Shown piece after piece: positions 1 through 8,428 of a DNA stretch of 36,820 nt; the first letter of the stretch is position 1; each line of letters opens with the position of its first letter. Made by a program: the position numbers and the translations under genes. This DNA is from Hippea sp. (GTDB taxonomy: Bacteria; Campylobacterota_A; Desulfurellia; Desulfurellales; Hippeaceae). The notes below the pieces were generated by a model. That model worked only from the letters and a program-made list of their open reading frames with translations. It did not search any database and was not told where the DNA came from. Where the stretch lies: NCBI GenBank assembly GCA_015486955.1, contig WFQR01000026.1, positions 1 through 36,820 on the forward strand, given 5' to 3'.

Positions 1-1026
1 ATTTTCATACATGTATTCAAGCAAATTTTTATAATAGTCGCGCAAACCCTTAATCCACGCCCTTATATCTTCAAAACTTTCATCGTACAACGCCTCTGCA
101 ATGTGCATATCTATAATGGAAGGACAGAGGTAGGTTGTATTGGCAGCCGATGCCTTCTCAATAAAATCCTCATTGTCCGTAACAAGCGCACCCATCCTCA
201 AACCACAGGCGTTAAACGTTTTAGACAGGCTCTCTATACTTATCCTAATCTTAGCCTCCTCTATACCCGGAACATCTTTATTTGTTACGCGCCAGATGCT
301 CGGTGGCTCACCATCCACATAGTACAAACCTCTATAAGCCTCATCGCTGATGATAAACATGTTGTTCTCAAGACAAATGCGAGCATATTCATTTATGGTC
401 TTTTGCCTCATCAATTTTCCTGACGGATTATCGTAAGGAATGATTAATAAAGCGCCGGGCTTGTACCTTTTAACCGCACGTTCTATCTCTTCAACGGCAA
501 CATCGTTAAAATTACCCTCTCTATCAAGTGCCCTCTCAACGGCAACGATCTTCCTCCCAAGTTCATCTGCAACAGCCTTGTAGTTCGTATACGTAGGATT
601 CATAACAAGTAAGGGCCTTTCGTCTTTGCCTGCATCACCACACAGGCCCAAAACAGCTGTGCGCATAGCACCTGAACCGCCATCCTGAATAATAGAATAA
701 AGCTCAGGATCAACACCTTTAGGCAAGAAAGCTTTAATGATCTTAATAAAAACGGCATTTGCCTTGTCCGTTCCTGGTGTCTCTGCGTATCTCCAGATAC
801 CGTTTCTTAAATCATCATCCAAAGGATTTAAATACCTCTCCAAAAGCTTTGGATGGGTTTTTAAAGAAACACTGCCTATTGCCACATTTATCGCCTCTAT
901 GGGCTCCCTGCCCTTCTTTTGATCCGCCTTTACCCTTTTTTCAAACACAGTTTGAGCCATTCTCAAACCTGATGGTTTTAAGTTATTGAAAAAATTGGAA
1001 AACTTGCCATTGGGCTTGCCAAACAT
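1..1026 (-). CDS. Pyridoxal-phosphate-dependent aminotransferase class I/II (C-terminus beyond window)
   Basis: Manual reverse-strand reading: MFGKPNGKFSNFFNNLKPSGLRMAQTVFEKRV...GDAGKDERPLLVMNPTYTNYKAVADELGRKIVAVE...IIPYDNPSGKLMRQKTINEYARICLENNMFIISDEAYRGLYY...RISIESLSKTFNACGLRMGALVTDNEDFIEKAS. Fold-type I motifs NPSG, SDEAY and SLSKTF. SD GGGAGGAGCTTGTA before the ATG at 1026. Confidence 0.85.
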   Translation of the reverse strand, partial: MFGKPNGKFSNFFNNLKPSGLRMAQTVFEKRVKADQKKGREPIEAINVAIGSVSLKTHPKLLERYLNPLDDDLRNGIWRYAETPGTDKANAVFIKIIKAFLPKGVDPELYSIIQDGGSGAMRTAVLGLCGDAGKDERPLLVMNPTYTNYKAVADELGRKIVAVERALDREGNFNDVAVEEIERAVKRYKPGALLIIPYDNPSGKLMRQKTINEYARICLENNMFIISDEAYRGLYYVDGEPPSIWRVTNKDVPGIEEAKIRISIESLSKTFNACGLRMGALVTDNEDFIEKASAANTTYLCPSIIDMHIAEALYDESFEDIRAWIKGLRDYYKNLLEYMYEN

Positions 1027-1062
1027 TACAAGCTCCTCCCCCTTATGGATTTAAGTAGAGCG

Positions 1063-1090
1063 ATTTTATACAAAAAGGAGAGCCTGTCAA
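1063..1090 (-). promoter_or_regulatory. Putative sigma70 promoter for the aminotransferase gene
   Basis: Minus strand TTGACA (1085-1090), 16 nt spacer, TAAAAT (1063-1068). Confidence 0.5.
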
Positions 1091-1117
1091 GAATTTATTC
1101 AATTAACTGAGAGCTTT

Positions 1118-1324
1118 TCAGCTCTTTGTCTTATTTCTTAATTCCATAGCTTTTTTACTAATTTCTTCGACAGTACCTTCTTCTTTTAAATAACCCTGTC
1201 TCCAATTAGTATAATCAAAGGAATCTCTTTGAATTAAAGCAATGAAACGCTCCGCTTCCACTTTTCCTAAATGTTTAACCAAAATATCGAAACCCATTAC
1301 TTTAATCTCAGAATCAGTAATCAT
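1118..1324 (-). CDS. Small protein, probable antitoxin/partner of the adjacent PIN-domain protein
   Basis: 68 aa ORF MITDSEIKVMGFDILVKHLGKVEAERFIALIQRDSFDYTNWRQGYL...; start overlaps the PIN gene stop (ATGA at 1321-1324). Confidence 0.7.
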   Translation of the reverse strand: MITDSEIKVMGFDILVKHLGKVEAERFIALIQRDSFDYTNWRQGYLKEEGTVEEISKKAMELRNKTKS

Positions 1325-1752
1325 AGAACCTCCATAACAAAACCTATAGGATCAATTACATTGATCTCCTTAATTTTACTTTTCTTCCTTAAAATGCCAT
1401 TATCAGTTGTTATAAAAAATCTACACTGAGCATATATTGCACATGCCAGATGCAATGCATCCATTTTCTTCAGACCTATTTTAAAAAGTTTCTGTGCCAT
1501 TTCTAATACAAAATTATTCTCTTCAACGTCAACGATAGCCACATCTCTCCATTTTGCTATAAGTATCTTTCTTTCAACAAAAGGGTTTTTACTATTCTCA
1601 AAATCCAAAATATAAGACCAAACCAAATCAAGTTTTCCATCTAAGATTAATCTTTGGATGTAAAGTTTAGCTTCAGACTCCAACTTTATCTTCACCTTAC
1701 TTTGATCGTCAAATGGACGATTAAAGCTACAATTATCTAAGTAAACCCTCAT
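1321..1752 (-). CDS. PIN-domain protein (VapC-like putative toxin)
   Basis: MRVYLDNCSFNRPFDDQ...; acidic residues in LDN, ESEAKLY, KKMDALHLA and FITTDNGIL match the PIN active-site pattern. The ORF opens at 1788, but M13 (1752) gives the canonical N-terminus. Confidence 0.8.
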   Translation of the reverse strand: MRVYLDNCSFNRPFDDQSKVKIKLESEAKLYIQRLILDGKLDLVWSYILDFENSKNPFVERKILIAKWRDVAIVDVEENNFVLEMAQKLFKIGLKKMDALHLACAIYAQCRFFITTDNGILRKKSKIKEINVIDPIGFVMEVL

Positions 1753-1815
1753 GATTTTATAATAACACCAAACTGCAAAATAATCCACAATAAGTTAACA
1801 AAGCCTAAAAAAGTG

Positions 1816-1844
1816 TTGACTTATTTATTTTTTTTATATAGAAT
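1816..1844 (+). promoter_or_regulatory. Possible distal promoter upstream of porin 1
   Basis: TTGACT (1816-1821), 17 nt, TAGAAT (1839-1844). Confidence 0.35.
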
Positions 1845-1903
1845 TTAGCATGCAAAATAACGCTTTAAGGGGGTGAGAGGAGAAAAAATTGTTTAAAAAG
1901 GAC

Positions 1904-1932
1904 TTGACAAAGAATGGAAGCGGGCTTATTAT
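1904..1932 (+). promoter_or_regulatory. Sigma70-type promoter for porin 1
   Basis: TTGACA (1904-1909), 17 nt spacer, TATTAT (1927-1932). Confidence 0.75.
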
Positions 1933-1977
1933 GTGTGGCGATGAAATTAGAAAAAACTTTGTAAGGAGGTTTTAAGC

Positions 1978-3183
1978 ATGAAAAAAAGGTTGATTTCATT
2001 GGTAGCAGCAGCGGCATTGGTAGGTGGTGTAGCTGTAGCAGGTGCTCCACAGGTTGCAAAGGCCGGCACGGTTACAGTAAAGGGCGATACACAGGCAACG
2101 TTGTATGGTTTTGTATGGGCTCAGTATGATTGGATAAATCAAGCTACTGGCGATGCAGATCACAGCAATATGCCTATTCCGGACAATGATGGCTATCTTT
2201 ATGACAAAACACAAGCAGAAACAAGCGTCGGTGTTACAAGGATAGGTTTTGCATTCAAAAACGAGGATGCAAATCTAAATGGAAGAATCGAAGGTGGTTT
2301 TTTCCATGCCGGGAACAACTTTAGACTAAGAAGAGCTTATGTGCAACACAACTTTGATGGTTTCTATGTACTCATAGGTCAAGAGTGGATTATTGAAGAG
2401 AACTTTGCATCCATTTCTGCAGGATTTACAGCGCCAGCCGGATTTGATGAGGGTATTTTAAGGGTCCCACAGGTAAGAATTGGTACAAACTTAGATTTGG
2501 GTAGCGCAAATCTTGATCTCGCTTTGGCGTTTGAGTGGGGTAATAAATCAGCTGTTAGCAGTTCAGCAGGAGTAAACGGTTACGATGGAGCTGCTGTTGA
2601 CAGATACACATTCCCAACGACTGCTGCAAGGGCTGTTTTACATTTAGACACAGGTTTCGGTGCTCCGGCTAAAATTTATGCGTGGGGATCAATTATCCCT
2701 GTATATGTAACAGGTGGAAGCAAACAAGATGAATCCGAAACATCTTACGCATTCGGTGCTGGTGTAAATGTTCCCATTTCTATGTTTACAGTAGGAGGTA
2801 ACTTCCAGTATTCAGATGGTGCTACAAACTACGCAGGATTATCAGATTATCAGCCAGCAAGTTATTATATAAATAACAACGGAGATGACGAAGACACAGA
2901 AATGTACGCATTCAACGTAAACGCTACAGTTACACCAATTCCATGTGTAACATTAGGAGCTGAGTACGACTATGTAGAATTTAAGAACGATGACGTATTC
3001 GATGGAACAAAGCCAAAGGTACATACATTTGTAGGTAATGCCAAAATCAAGACAACAAAATACACAACATTGACACTCGAGTGGAGACATATGAAAGCTA
3101 AAGACTTTGACGCTACAGGTTTAGTAGACGATGATGACTTCTCCGGAGACCAGATTTACGCACTTTACATGTACAAATTCTAA
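1978..3183 (+). CDS. Outer-membrane beta-barrel porin, paralog 1
   Basis: SD AAGGAGG; signal peptide MKKRLISLVAAAALVGGVAVAGAPQVAKA; alternating barrel strands; C-terminal ...YALYMYKF (terminal Phe typical of OMPs). Confidence 0.85.
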   Translation: MKKRLISLVAAAALVGGVAVAGAPQVAKAGTVTVKGDTQATLYGFVWAQYDWINQATGDADHSNMPIPDNDGYLYDKTQAETSVGVTRIGFAFKNEDANLNGRIEGGFFHAGNNFRLRRAYVQHNFDGFYVLIGQEWIIEENFASISAGFTAPAGFDEGILRVPQVRIGTNLDLGSANLDLALAFEWGNKSAVSSSAGVNGYDGAAVDRYTFPTTAARAVLHLDTGFGAPAKIYAWGSIIPVYVTGGSKQDESETSYAFGAGVNVPISMFTVGGNFQYSDGATNYAGLSDYQPASYYINNNGDDEDTEMYAFNVNATVTPIPCVTLGAEYDYVEFKNDDVFDGTKPKVHTFVGNAKIKTTKYTTLTLEWRHMKAKDFDATGLVDDDDFSGDQIYALYMYKF

Positions 3184-3208
3184 AAAATCACTTCTTTAGA
3201 ACCTTATT

Positions 3209-3240
3209 AAGCCCGTGGATTTAAATCCGCGGGCTTTTTT
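3209..3240 (+). terminator. Rho-independent terminator after porin 1
   Basis: AAGCCCGTGGATTTAAATCCGCGGGCTTTTTT. Confidence 0.85.
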
Positions 3241-3289
3241 ATTTTTCCTTAACCGCATTTTAAAATAAAATTTACAAACAACTGCTATA

Positions 3290-3318
3290 ACCTCCCCAGA
3301 AATTTACGAAGGGGAGGT
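3290..3318 (+). promoter_or_regulatory. Putative SD-sequestering hairpin in the porin 2 leader
   Basis: ACCTCCCC-agaaatttacgaa-GGGGAGGT, 8-bp perfect stem; the 3' arm is the Shine-Dalgarno of the ATG at 3324. Confidence 0.5.
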
Positions 3319-3323
3319 AAAGT

Positions 3324-4553
3324 ATGAAGAAAAAACTACTTTCAACTGCTGCAATAGCAGTAGCATTGGGTATGGCGTCCTTTCAATCCCACGCCTCAAC
3401 AGTCACACTCAAAGGCTCAACGCAGGCAACGCTATATGGTTTTGCATATGCAGAGTTTGCATGGGATAATCAGATGACAAACATACCGGATTTATCAAAC
3501 ATGCCAAAACCAAATCCGAATTCTCTTTCTAAGTACAGTACACCTCTGTACAAAAGCACATATGATAAAACCAGTGCAAATGCTGAATCCTTCATGACAC
3601 GTCTTGGTTTGAAGTTCACAAACAGTGATGCAAATATAAAAGGAAAGCTGGAAGGAGACTTTAAAGGTGGTTCAGGGAGCAACAAGGGTAATTTCAGAAT
3701 GAGACAGGCTTGGGTGGAGCATGAGTTAGGAAGTTTTAATGTGCTTATAGGCCAGGCATACATCTTGGAAGAGATGCACTCATCCATCAGTATAGGTGAT
3801 GATGCGCCCGGCGGATTCAATATACCTTTCCACAGAGTACCTATGGTGGAACTGAGTTCATCCATAGACTTAGGCAGCGCAGACTTAGACCTTGCTTTAG
3901 CTTTTGAATGGAGCAACAGCAAAGCTGCAGCATCAGGGAAAGACGCAAAGAGCACAGTGCTATCTGTAGATAGGTATGTGTTTCCCACAACAGCAGCAAG
4001 GGCAGTTTTACATATTGCAACAGGCTTTGGTTCACCTGCCACCCTTTATGCCTGGGGCTCTGTAATTCCTGTATATGTTAGTGATAAAAATGGAGCAAAT
4101 GTGAGTGATGATTTTGAAACAGGTTATGGATTTGGCGCAGGAATAAGGGTTCCAATATCTATGTTCAAGATAGGAGCAAACTTCCAGTATTCTGACGGTG
4201 CAACGGGTTATGCAGGATTGACCGATTATGAACCTGCAAGCTACTACTTGAGCACGTCTGGAGATGTTGAAAAAACGCAGATGTATGCATGGAATGTCAA
4301 CGCCACAGTATCACCCACATCTTACATAACTGTTGGGGCTGAGTATGACTATGCAAAATTTGACAATGATGTTTTGCCTTCTGATCCTAAAGTAGAAACA
4401 GTAGTGGGCAACATAAAAATCAAAACCACAAAGGTTACATCCCTTGGTATAGAGTGGAGACATGTAAAGGCAAAAGATTTTGATGCTGTTGGTGCTGGCG
4501 ACGATGACTTCTCAGGTGATCAGGTGTATGCGATTTATAAGTATAAGTTTTGA
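3324..4553 (+). CDS. Outer-membrane beta-barrel porin, paralog 2
   Basis: Signal peptide MKKKLLSTAAIAVALGMASFQSHA; strong similarity to the flanking porins (e.g. PTTAARAVLH, GATGYAGLTDYEPASYYL); C-terminal YKYKF. Confidence 0.85.
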   Translation: MKKKLLSTAAIAVALGMASFQSHASTVTLKGSTQATLYGFAYAEFAWDNQMTNIPDLSNMPKPNPNSLSKYSTPLYKSTYDKTSANAESFMTRLGLKFTNSDANIKGKLEGDFKGGSGSNKGNFRMRQAWVEHELGSFNVLIGQAYILEEMHSSISIGDDAPGGFNIPFHRVPMVELSSSIDLGSADLDLALAFEWSNSKAAASGKDAKSTVLSVDRYVFPTTAARAVLHIATGFGSPATLYAWGSVIPVYVSDKNGANVSDDFETGYGFGAGIRVPISMFKIGANFQYSDGATGYAGLTDYEPASYYLSTSGDVEKTQMYAWNVNATVSPTSYITVGAEYDYAKFDNDVLPSDPKVETVVGNIKIKTTKVTSLGIEWRHVKAKDFDAVGAGDDDFSGDQVYAIYKYKF

Positions 4554-4574
4554 TCTATCTTAACATAAACTCAC

Positions 4575-4605
4575 CCTCCAGAGGCTTTCTCTCTGGAGGT
4601 TTTTT
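4575..4605 (+). terminator. Rho-independent terminator after porin 2
   Basis: CCTCCAGAG gctttct-containing loop CTCTGGAGG followed by TTTTTT. Confidence 0.8.
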
Positions 4606-4625
4606 ATCTTCCCTCTCAAAAAAAC

Positions 4626-4654
4626 TTAACAAATCAAATCTGAAATTATATTAT
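4626..4654 (+). promoter_or_regulatory. Sigma70-type promoter for porin 3
   Basis: TTAACA (4626-4631), 17 nt spacer, TATTAT (4649-4654). Confidence 0.55.
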
Positions 4655-4684
4655 TCTTCAACAAAAAAGTGTGGGGGCTTTGCT

Positions 4685-5914
4685 ATGAAAAAGCTTGTAT
4701 CCGCAGTTGTATCTTTATCATTGGGCATTATTTCTTTAACTGCAAATGCCGCTTCTCTAACCACCAAAGGCTCAACACAAGCCACAATCCACGGTTTTAC
4801 CTATGCTGAGTTTGCATGGGACAAGCAGACAACAGGCCTGCCAGACCTATCAAATATGCCCGAGCCCGATCCAAACTCATCTGCCAAGTACAACACGCCC
4901 TTATACAAAAGCACATACGACGAAGTAAACTCACAGGCCGAATCTTGGCTAACAAGACTCTACTTCGGGTTTAAAAACTCAGATGCAGGAGTTAAAGGCT
5001 TAATCGTGGGGGATTTTAAGGGAAAATCCGACGATGGAAACAGGGGCAGCTTCAGAATGAGACAGGCATGGGTTGAGCATGATTTGAGTAATTTTAAAAT
5101 CAGAATAGGCAAAACATATATATTGGAGGAGATGTTCTCATCCATTAGTCTGGCTTCAGTCAAACCTGCAGGATTTCAGGATATAAAGATGAAAAGGGTA
5201 TCGCTTGTCAGGGTCAGTAAAGCCATAAATCTGGAAAAAGCCAGCATCAACTTTGCACTTGCCTTTCAATCAGGAAACAAATTAGCAGTCAGTTCGGGAA
5301 AAGACACAAAAAACAACGCTCTATTTGTTGATAGGTACACAATCCCATATCCCGCAGCAAGAATAATCACAACGTTTGACACAGGTTTTGGTGCACCAGC
5401 AGAAGTTTACGCATGGGGAGCGGTTATACCTGTGTATGTTAGCGATAAAAACGGTGCTAATGTTGCCGATAAATCGGAAACAAGCTACGCATTCGGTGCA
5501 GGACTGAGATTGCCTGTTTACACATTTAAATTCGGCTTTAACTTTCATCACACAGATGGTGCAACGGGCTATTCAGGTTTAACAGACTTCGAACCTGCAA
5601 GCTATTACCTAAGCAAAAACGGCGGAATAGAGAAAACTTCAACAAATACATTTAACATAAATGTCGTTTTCAGGCCCACAAGGTCAATCTCTTTTGGCGG
5701 CGAATACGATCAGGTGAAATTCGACAACAACATCTTTCCATCTGATCCAAAAGTCGAAACCCTAATTGGCAACATTAAAATCAAAACAACAAAGGTTACC
5801 ATGCTCGGTATTGAGTGGAGACACATAAAGGCAAAGAACTTTGATGTTGTGGGTGCGGGAGACGATGAGTTTTCAGGTGATCAAATATACGCGGTTTACA
5901 AATACCTCTTCTAA
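4685..5914 (+). CDS. Outer-membrane beta-barrel porin, paralog 3
   Basis: The track ORF opens at 4550, but the signal peptide MKKLVSAVVSLSLGIISLTANA starts at 4685; homologous to porins 1 and 2; C-terminal YKYLF. Confidence 0.85.
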   Translation: MKKLVSAVVSLSLGIISLTANAASLTTKGSTQATIHGFTYAEFAWDKQTTGLPDLSNMPEPDPNSSAKYNTPLYKSTYDEVNSQAESWLTRLYFGFKNSDAGVKGLIVGDFKGKSDDGNRGSFRMRQAWVEHDLSNFKIRIGKTYILEEMFSSISLASVKPAGFQDIKMKRVSLVRVSKAINLEKASINFALAFQSGNKLAVSSGKDTKNNALFVDRYTIPYPAARIITTFDTGFGAPAEVYAWGAVIPVYVSDKNGANVADKSETSYAFGAGLRLPVYTFKFGFNFHHTDGATGYSGLTDFEPASYYLSKNGGIEKTSTNTFNINVVFRPTRSISFGGEYDQVKFDNNIFPSDPKVETLIGNIKIKTTKVTMLGIEWRHIKAKNFDVVGAGDDEFSGDQIYAVYKYLF

Positions 5915-5924
5915 AAAAGAAAAA

Positions 5925-5949
5925 GCCCCTCAAAAACTACAAGAGGGGC
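5925..5949 (-). terminator. Terminator of speE (minus orientation)
   Basis: GCCCCTC-aaaaactacaa-GAGGGGC; minus strand followed by a T-rich run (TTTTCTTTTTT). Confidence 0.7.
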
Positions 5950-5955
5950 CTATAT

Positions 5956-6819
5956 TTAGTCATTCTCTAAAATTTCTTTAACATAGTTTGGCAAAACAAA
6001 TGCTGCTTTGTGGATCTCGGGGTTGTAGTATTTAAGCTTTAAATTCAGTTCTTCAAATCTTTCTTTATCAAAGCTTTCCATCGGATGTCTATCCCCCTTC
6101 CAGGCAATTGAAAACGCCCAGCTACCAGAGGGATATGTGGGAATTGCTGCTTGATAAATGGTAACCTTATCCCTACCAAACGCCTTTCTCATGTTGTTAA
6201 CAGATCTCATCATCCACTTGGCATCGTAATAGGCGTTTTCAGCCTGTGCCACAACTATGCCACCATCACGCAAGATGTTTTTCACATTAGAATAAAACTC
6301 GGTATTGAACAAGCCCTCGGCTGGCCCAAACGGATCTGTAGAATCGACTATAACAACATCATACAAATCCTTTTTATCCTTCACATACTCAATGCCATCG
6401 CCAATAATCAAATTAACATTGTCCTGTTTGAAACCATTACCAACAAAAGGCGTGTATTCCATTGAATTTTTAGGCACAATTTCGTCTATCTCAACATCAT
6501 CGATTCTTTCAAGGTAGGCGTGCTTTGACACCTCTCTTGCACTGCCGCCATCTCCACCGCCGATGATCAAAACGCTCTTCGGATTTTCGTGGGCAAACAG
6601 AGGCACGTGGGTAATCATTTCATGGTAAACAAACTCGTCCCTTTCTGTAAACATAATTAAGCCGTCGAGTAGCATAACTCTGCCAAATTCGTAAGTATCC
6701 AAAATATCAAGTCTCTGAAGCTTGCTGTACTCTGTATGTAAAACCTCTTTAACTTTAAACGTAAAACCACAGTAATCTGAGTATTTTTCCGTAAACCACA
6801 GTTCTGGATTAAATGGCAT
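5956..6819 (-). CDS. speE: Spermidine synthase (polyamine aminopropyltransferase)
   Basis: MLLDGLIMFTERDEFVYHEMITHVPLFAHENPKSVLIIGGGDGGSAREV; VDSTDPFGPAEGLF. Confidence 0.95.
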   Translation of the reverse strand: MPFNPELWFTEKYSDYCGFTFKVKEVLHTEYSKLQRLDILDTYEFGRVMLLDGLIMFTERDEFVYHEMITHVPLFAHENPKSVLIIGGGDGGSAREVSKHAYLERIDDVEIDEIVPKNSMEYTPFVGNGFKQDNVNLIIGDGIEYVKDKKDLYDVVIVDSTDPFGPAEGLFNTEFYSNVKNILRDGGIVVAQAENAYYDAKWMMRSVNNMRKAFGRDKVTIYQAAIPTYPSGSWAFSIAWKGDRHPMESFDKERFEELNLKLKYYNPEIHKAAFVLPNYVKEILEND

Positions 6820-6837
6820 CTTTTACCTCCATACAAA

Positions 6838-6876
6838 AAAATAGGGGCTATGAGCTTTTAACCCATAGCCCCTTTT
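6838..6876 (-). terminator. Terminator/attenuator hairpin between oorC and speE (bidirectional)
   Basis: GGGGCTATG...CATAGCCCC perfect 9-bp stem, T-runs on both sides. Confidence 0.75.
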
Positions 6877-6895
6877 TTGAAAAGATCAAAGCTAA

Positions 6896-7468
6896 TTACT
6901 TCTTTGTTGGGCCTTCCCTTCTGAATTTCTCTCCAACCTCTAAGCCCATATCAAACGCCTTCAGGTTCATGTCCAAGAATCTCTCAGGAACTTCTTCCTT
7001 AACCGTCTCCCTCACTGCCTCAACGTCCAAAACCTGTGTTAAACCTACGCAGATCCCTACAGCCAAAACGTTCATTGTTACAACGTTGCCAATCTCATAC
7101 TTTGCTGTCCTAACGAGTGGATACTCATAAACCTTGTAAATCTTGGCATCTTCATCAGGAACAGTAACAAGTCCCGAATCCACCAAAACATCGGCGCCTT
7201 GTTTCAAATCGCCTTTATAGGCGTTGTAAGCCTTCTGGTGCGTTGCCAAGAAGAAGTCAACATTTGTGGACTCAGCGAAGATAATAGGCGTGTCCGAAAT
7301 GATGATGTCAGCCTTTGCAGCACCTCCCCTAACCTGAGAGGTGTATGTTGGCACCTGTGTAGCATAGTAATTTGTATGGAAAACGGCTGCATGGGCAAGA
7401 ATGGTTCCTGCAGTCAAAGAACCTTGTCCACCAACTCCCGCAAATCTCAATTCATAATGAAATCCCAT
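6896..7468 (-). CDS. oorC: 2-oxoacid:ferredoxin oxidoreductase gamma subunit (probably 2-oxoglutarate)
   Basis: ELRFAGVGGQGSLTAGTILAHAAV...PTYTSQVRGGAAKADIIIS; part of a D-A-B-C operon. Confidence 0.85.
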   Translation of the reverse strand: MGFHYELRFAGVGGQGSLTAGTILAHAAVFHTNYYATQVPTYTSQVRGGAAKADIIISDTPIIFAESTNVDFFLATHQKAYNAYKGDLKQGADVLVDSGLVTVPDEDAKIYKVYEYPLVRTAKYEIGNVVTMNVLAVGICVGLTQVLDVEAVRETVKEEVPERFLDMNLKAFDMGLEVGEKFRREGPTKK

Positions 7469-7480
7469 TTTCTTACCTCT

Positions 7481-8428
7481 CTATAGTTTTTTCCACTCTT
7501 TTAATGGTGTTTCAACATCATAAGGATACAGTTTCTTTAGCTCTTCCCTTGTAATCTTGTATTTATCGGCATCCGTTAATGTACCTTTTGCGTATTTTGC
7601 CCAGTATTCATCGCTCGCCTGAGCCTTCTCAACAAGTCCTTTGTAAGCCTCTGTGAGTTCAGGTTTGCTCTCATCTTTGTGCAAAACGCCTGTTATGAAC
7701 TTACCCTTCAATTCTTCCTCACTCATTCTCTTGGCTTTTGCTGAACTTACAAGGAAGCTCTTCATGTGCTCAAGCAACTTTGCAGGATCACCCAACTTAT
7801 TCCTTCTTCCGAAGTTAATTGGGCAAGGACTGAAAACGTCTATCAATGCAAAGCCTTTATACTCAAGGCCCTCTTTTATCAGCTTCTTTAACCTTACAGG
7901 ATCACCGGCAAATCCCCTTGCAACATAACCAGCACCAGCTCCAATTGCCATCTTACAAACGTCAATCGTCGGCTCGTAGCTTCCCCTTGGAGCCGTTGAG
8001 GCCTTTGCACCAGGCGGTGTTGTACAGGAGTGCTGACCACCAGTCATTCCGTAGATCCAGTTGTTGATCAGGACAACTGTAATATCGATATTCCTTCTGC
8101 AAGCATGAAGTAGGTGGTTTCCACCGATATGCACAAGGTCACCATCACCACCGAAAACAAACACATGCTTATCCGGATGTGCCATCTTTATTCCAACGGC
8201 AACGGCGATTGCCCTTCCATGAATCGTGTGAAGGGTGTGGAAATCAACGTAACCCGTAACCCTCGCTGCGCATCCAATGCCTGAGACCATTGCGCAGTCA
8301 TCTTTACTCCAGCCCAACTCATCAATGGCCTCTAAGTAACATTTTAAAACTATACCATCGCCACAGCCTGGACACCAGTACAGTGGCATTTTGTCCATTC
8401 TTAAGTATTTTGCATAATCTACAGCCAT
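7481..8428 (-). CDS. oorB: 2-oxoacid:ferredoxin oxidoreductase beta subunit (TPP-binding)
   Basis: WCPGCGDGIVLKCYLEA...TIHGRAIAVAVGIKMAHPDKHVFVFGGDGDLVHIGGNHLLHACRRNIDITVVLINNWIYGMTGGQ. Confidence 0.9.
   Translation of the reverse strand: MAVDYAKYLRMDKMPLYWCPGCGDGIVLKCYLEAIDELGWSKDDCAMVSGIGCAARVTGYVDFHTLHTIHGRAIAVAVGIKMAHPDKHVFVFGGDGDLVHIGGNHLLHACRRNIDITVVLINNWIYGMTGGQHSCTTPPGAKASTAPRGSYEPTIDVCKMAIGAGAGYVARGFAGDPVRLKKLIKEGLEYKGFALIDVFSPCPINFGRRNKLGDPAKLLEHMKSFLVSSAKAKRMSEEELKGKFITGVLHKDESKPELTEAYKGLVEKAQASDEYWAKYAKGTLTDADKYKITREELKKLYPYDVETPLKEWKKL

Noticed and set aside
1-1030. Plus-strand track ORFs at 103-423, 140-322, 737-922 and 759-989
   Set aside because: Antisense to the well-supported aminotransferase frame; no recognisable products or SD.
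3470-4042. 190 aa minus-strand ORF inside porin 2
   Set aside because: Shadow ORF opposite a clear porin; composition (Leu/Ser/Pro-rich) typical of an antisense reading.
4550-4684. N-terminal 45 aa extension of porin 3 in the ORF track
   Set aside because: It spans the porin 2 terminator and the porin 3 promoter and precedes a perfect signal peptide starting at 4685.
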